This document shows positions 37,343 through 39,441 of a stretch of 39,441 bases of DNA, one piece after another. Every line of letters begins with the position of its first letter. The first letter of the stretch is position 1. Below the pieces are notes generated by a model. That model ran no database searches. It was not told the origin of the DNA and saw only the letters and a program-made list of their open reading frames with translations. The DNA lies in assembly GCA_036398215.1 (NCBI GenBank), contig DASWHK010000101.1:1-39441 (forward strand), in the 5' to 3' direction. This DNA is from DASWHK01 sp036398215. Its GTDB lineage: Bacteria; Acidobacteriota; UBA890. The position numbers and the translations under genes were made by a program.

Positions 37343-37759
37343 CTACATCCATCCCAGCTGCTTCAAGCTGACGCCATCGTTCCAAATCTTCGTCATGTGG
37401 CGAATTCTGTCGCCCTCGAATTCCATGACGTAGACGTAGTCCGCCTCCACTTGCTTGCCCGTTGGTGGCACCGGCCCACCCTCGCCGCTATGCGTGCCGC
37501 GGAAAACGCCGTACGCCGCCACGTTCTTGCGCTCCTCGTCCACGGCGAACGAACGCACCTCATACCGCCCGTCGGGCACCGGTGTGAGGAGACCCTTCAT
37601 CCACTCCGTGTAGCCCTGCAAGGTGTCGACGCCCGCCAAAGCTTCCGCCTGGGCCGAGAACGTCGCCTCCGTATGGCAGTACTCCTTGCAGGTCTCCCAT
37701 CCCTTTCCGGTTTCGCACGCGTCGAAGAAGCGCTCCGCCGTGTCCTTGATCGACGTCAT
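37343..37759 (-). CDS. SnoaL-like (NTF2-fold) protein
   Basis: A 138-residue cone-shaped alpha+beta barrel protein of the SnoaL/NTF2 type. Visible segments are DTAERFFDACETGKGWETCK, EYCHTEATFSAQAEALAGVD, LQGYTEWMKGLLTPVPDGRY, VAAYGVFRGTHSG and VEADYVYVMEFEGDRIRHMT then KIWND. Such proteins act as ester cyclases, hydratases or binding domains. The ATG at 37759 has GGGAGG upstream. It lies between two attC-like sites, stopping 40 bases before attC 2, so it is a typical one-gene cassette. Confidence 0.8.
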   Translation of the reverse strand: MTSIKDTAERFFDACETGKGWETCKEYCHTEATFSAQAEALAGVDTLQGYTEWMKGLLTPVPDGRYEVRSFAVDEERKNVAAYGVFRGTHSGEGGPVPPTGKQVEADYVYVMEFEGDRIRHMTKIWNDGVSLKQLGWM

Positions 37760-37910
37760 GGTTATCCTCCCTCCCAGCTCGTGTGAGTACCGCACCATTC
37801 CTCCACCTTCGCCGCGGCAGCCGAGCGTACGCGCTCTGTCGAGGAAGACGCAAGCGGCCGCGCCGACCCACCCCGGGACATCCCCACGTTCAAGCACGGC
37901 ATGCGAGGCC

Positions 37911-37999
37911 GGCCAACGCCATGCGTTTCACCTGCGCGGCCCACTACCTGACGGAGAACCTGGGCGCTCTACCGCGTCAGGTGCACACGCCTGTTACAC
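37911..37999 (-). repeat. attC-like site 3
   Basis: Boxes GGCCAAC (37911-37917) and GTTACAC (37993-37999) flank arms CACCTG-CGCGG (37929-37939) and CCGCG-T-CAGGTG (37972-37983), which pair over eleven positions with one extra T, the extrahelical base typical of attC. The tip loop is long (about 32 bases). Five bases separate it from the stop of the EthD-like gene. Confidence 0.62.
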
Positions 38000-38004
38000 C
38001 GCCA

Positions 38005-38334
38005 TCAGCTAGACCAGACGATTTCCGCCTGTTCGACGCTGAACGTGACCATGCGATCCGGATCCAGGAAGTTCGCGGTGTCGTTGAGGGCAGCTTGACC
38101 CTCAGGCGAGGCTAGAGAACGCTGCATTGCGTCCGCGTCGTCCCACCACATCTCCGCAAACCCGTCGAATGCCGGCAGACCATCGCCTTCGCCCGAGACG
38201 GCGTGGTTTTGAACGTATCGACGAAGCTCGGGAAGGTTCGCGGCGATGGGAGCATGCGTCTCGCGCCAGTACTCTCGGAAGGAATCGATGTCCATTCCAT
38301 GCCGGCGATGAACCAGAAACACCATCTTGAGCAT
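38005..38334 (-). CDS. EthD / stress-responsive barrel-like protein
   Basis: A 109-residue dimeric alpha+beta barrel-type protein. MLKMVFLVHRRHGMDIDSFR then EYWRETHAPIAANLPELRRY and VQNHAVSGEGDGLPAFDGFA match the EthD family opening (hydrophobic strand, W..HAP helix, Y.QNH). FAEMWWDDADAMQRSLASPE is the second half. Members often act in breakdown of aromatic compounds or ethers, or bind small molecules. The ATG at 38334 has GAGGAG upstream. The gene sits 17 bases from attC 4 and 5 bases from attC 3, a very tight cassette. Confidence 0.8.
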   Translation of the reverse strand: MLKMVFLVHRRHGMDIDSFREYWRETHAPIAANLPELRRYVQNHAVSGEGDGLPAFDGFAEMWWDDADAMQRSLASPEGQAALNDTANFLDPDRMVTFSVEQAEIVWSS

Positions 38335-38351
38335 CGTTCTACTCCTCGGCG

Positions 38352-38414
38352 GTCTAACGGACTGCGGTTCAGCGGCCGGCCGAAGGCCGACCCGCCTGCA
38401 ACCGCGGGTTAGCC
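38352..38414 (-). repeat. attC-like site 4
   Basis: Read on the minus strand, GGCTAAC (38414-38408) opens and GTTAGAC (38358-38352), a perfect GTTRRRY, closes the site. Arms GCGGTT (38364-38369) and AACCGC (38400-38405) pair, with a GGCC-GAA-GGCC tip. The TAA stop codon of the gene at 38409 lies inside the GGCTAAC box. Confidence 0.8.
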
Positions 38415-38870
38415 TGCGCAGTCGCCGCGGGGGATCTCCTTGTGCAATTCGCCGCCCATCTCCTTGTACTTCTTCGCCAGGTATGTCGTAGTCGACGGCT
38501 CGATCGAACAAAACTCTTCAAACAACTCCTCGAGATCCACACCTCGGTCGGGCTTCCTGGGATCGAAGATACTACCGTCATCTTCGCCAACTGAAATGAC
38601 GAACAAGTTGCAGTGAGCGAAATAGTTCCGGATCGTGTTTACTCGTCGCAAATTCTGTAGCTTCTTCCTGTCGGAATCCGGCAAGACTTTCTCGAGAATC
38701 CTAATCTTCAGCCCGAACGAAAAATACTCGTCGTTCAGCACCTCGAACAAGAAGGGCGCGACGACGCGCTTGAAGTAATTCTGGCAGATTATGGCATCAA
38801 CGATCATCTCAACGTTGATAGTTCGCTCGATGACCTCACCGCGTTTCTGCTGTATTCCCTGGCTGTTCAC
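38409..38870 (-). CDS. Cassette gene, MltR-like protein of unknown function
   Basis: A 153-residue soluble helical protein. IVDAIICQNYFKRVVAPFLF, EVLNDEYFSFGLKIRILEKV, LQNLRRVNTIRNYFAHCNLF make an all-helical core with an FxFGLKIxIL plus RNxFAH pattern. I associate this pattern with MltR/DUF4145-like and some abortive-defence-linked proteins. RNYFAH resembles the RxxxxH-type motif of HEPN ribonucleases (here R-N-Y-F-A-H), though this is only suggestive. The GTG start is 21 bases from attC 5 and the stop is inside attC 4. It is richer in AT than neighbours, as foreign cassettes often are. Confidence 0.7.
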   Translation of the reverse strand: MNSQGIQQKRGEVIERTINVEMIVDAIICQNYFKRVVAPFLFEVLNDEYFSFGLKIRILEKVLPDSDRKKLQNLRRVNTIRNYFAHCNLFVISVGEDDGSIFDPRKPDRGVDLEELFEEFCSIEPSTTTYLAKKYKEMGGELHKEIPRGDCAG

Positions 38871-38891
38871 TTCTCGCGGATCCTTTTGTCA

Positions 38892-38946
38892 GGCTAACGT
38901 TCGGCGCTTCAGCCGCAGGCGCCCCGCCACGAGGCGCTTGTTGGGC
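38892..38946 (-). repeat. attC-like site 5
   Basis: On the minus strand the site runs GCCCAAC (38946-38940, perfect RYYYAAC) to GTTAGCC (38898-38892). Next to the boxes lie AAGCGCC and GGCTGAAGCGCCGAAC, the classic attC phrase, with pairing GCGCC tracts. The inverted toxin-antitoxin genes begin 28 bases beyond it. Confidence 0.78.
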
Positions 38947-38960
38947 GGCTGTGCCAGTGT

Positions 38961-38966
38961 TACGTT
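38961..38966 (+). promoter_or_regulatory. Candidate -10 box, leaderless start
   Basis: TACGTT lies seven bases before the ATG of the antitoxin gene, which has no Shine-Dalgarno. It would give the inverted cassette its own promoter. Confidence 0.4.
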
Positions 38967-38973
38967 CCCTTCC

Positions 38974-39198
38974 ATGACAATCAAGGCCCGTGTACGAGAA
39001 GGTCGGCTCGTTGTGGACGAGCCCACCGAACCGCGCGATGGGACGGAAATCGAGCTGTTACCGCTCGATCCCGGCGACTGGCTTGACGACGCCGACCGCG
39101 CGGCGCTGCACGAGGCTTTGCGCCAATCCGATGCCGACGTCGCGGCTGGGCGGCTTGTCGATGCTGCCGAGGTGCTCAAGGAGCTCAGGTCGCGTTGA
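38974..39198 (+). CDS. Antitoxin of ParE-type module
   Basis: A 74-residue protein. The N-terminal half MTIKARVREGRLVVDEPTEP is a small swapped-hairpin-like fold seen in antitoxins and the C-terminal helix ALHEALRQSDADVAAGRLVD followed by EVLKELRSR is typical of partners of ParE/RelE toxins. The stop overlaps the toxin start as TTGA, so translation is coupled. It points opposite to the other cassette genes, which is common for toxin-antitoxin cassettes because they need their own promoter. Confidence 0.78.
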   Translation: MTIKARVREGRLVVDEPTEPRDGTEIELLPLDPGDWLDDADRAALHEALRQSDADVAAGRLVDAAEVLKELRSR

Positions 39199-39440
39199 CG
39201 CCACGTCGCGTCCGGTTCACCGCGACCGCACAACAACACGTGCGGCGCGAGAAAGCCTGGTGGCTGGAGAACAGGGTCCACACCGAGCTTTTCGCTGACG
39301 AGCTGGAAGCGGCTCTGCCACTCGTGGGAGTTCTGCCCGGCGCGGGCACATCCTATACCAGAGCGGAAATCGCTGGCGTTCGACGTTGGTACCTCCCGAA
39401 AGTCGCCTGCCACCTCTCCTACACCTTCGATGAGCACTAG
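39195..39440 (+). CDS. ParE/RelE family toxin
   Basis: An 81-residue toxin. VRFTATAQQHVRREKAWWLE, ADELEAALPLVGVLPGAGTS, VRRWYLPKVACHLSYTFDEH follow the ParE/RelE pattern: N-terminal strand, two helices with a WW pair, the LxxxPxxGxxY turn and a terminal LxxYxxD strand. Whether it cuts mRNA or poisons gyrase is not decided by the sequence. The TTG start overlaps the antitoxin stop. The stop TAG is one base from the window edge. Confidence 0.82.
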   Translation: MTPRRVRFTATAQQHVRREKAWWLENRVHTELFADELEAALPLVGVLPGAGTSYTRAEIAGVRRWYLPKVACHLSYTFDEH

Positions 39441-39441
39441 G

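Overview
The window is a GC-rich (roughly 70 percent by eye) bacterial chromosome fragment. It most resembles Acidobacteriota, perhaps a Thermoanaerobaculia-like lineage. The evidence is gene content: a PadR gene joined to a duplicated MacB/FtsX permease (ADOP type), a Ser/Thr kinase carrying a TolB-like propeller, a GWxTD-domain protein, PQQ-type propellers and a DUF5996 protein. The taxonomy is inference, because no rRNA or ribosomal protein gene is present.

Positions 1-7960: a minus-strand block. A PadR regulator has its own sigma70-like promoter overlapped by a palindrome and leads into a large ABC-type permease. Next comes an EEP-family phosphoesterase, then a sugar-1-phosphate nucleotidyltransferase, an N-acetylhexosamine kinase (NahK/LnpB type) and galactokinase, which runs off the left edge. 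The last three look like a kinase/nucleotidyltransferase module for amino-sugar and galactose salvage.

Positions 8000-14756: a hicB/hicA pair with hicA frameshifted, lying between two tRNA-Arg-like fragments; a small membrane protein; a PQQ-propeller remnant; a 911-residue Ser/Thr kinase; an orphan secreted protein; and a YedK/HMCES DNA-protein crosslinker.

Positions 14753-25601: metal homeostasis, with a feoB gene translationally coupled to a membrane-anchored DtxR-FeoA fusion, divergent from an SO_0444-type Cu/Zn permease. Then follow a GWxTD protein, an FKBP lipoprotein, a ferredoxin-NADP reductase-like flavoprotein, a MATE exporter and a secreted protein resembling the C-terminal domain of sponge short-chain collagens.

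Positions 25700-36511: mostly single, poorly characterised minus-strand genes (VOC proteins, DUF6064, SRPBCC, a YdjM-like protein, MpaB/DUF2236, DUF5996, a PQQ propeller, an acyltransferase), with several local duplications around gene starts.

Positions 36639-39441: an apparent integron gene-cassette array read on the minus strand. Five attC-like sites alternate with very compact cassettes: a DUF4258-type toxin-antitoxin-like pair, a SnoaL-like protein, an EthD-like protein, an unrecognised MltR-like protein, and an inverted ParE-type toxin-antitoxin module. No integrase is in the window, so this is either the distal part of a chromosomal integron or a cluster of attC sites lacking integrase. 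It is the most interesting structure here.
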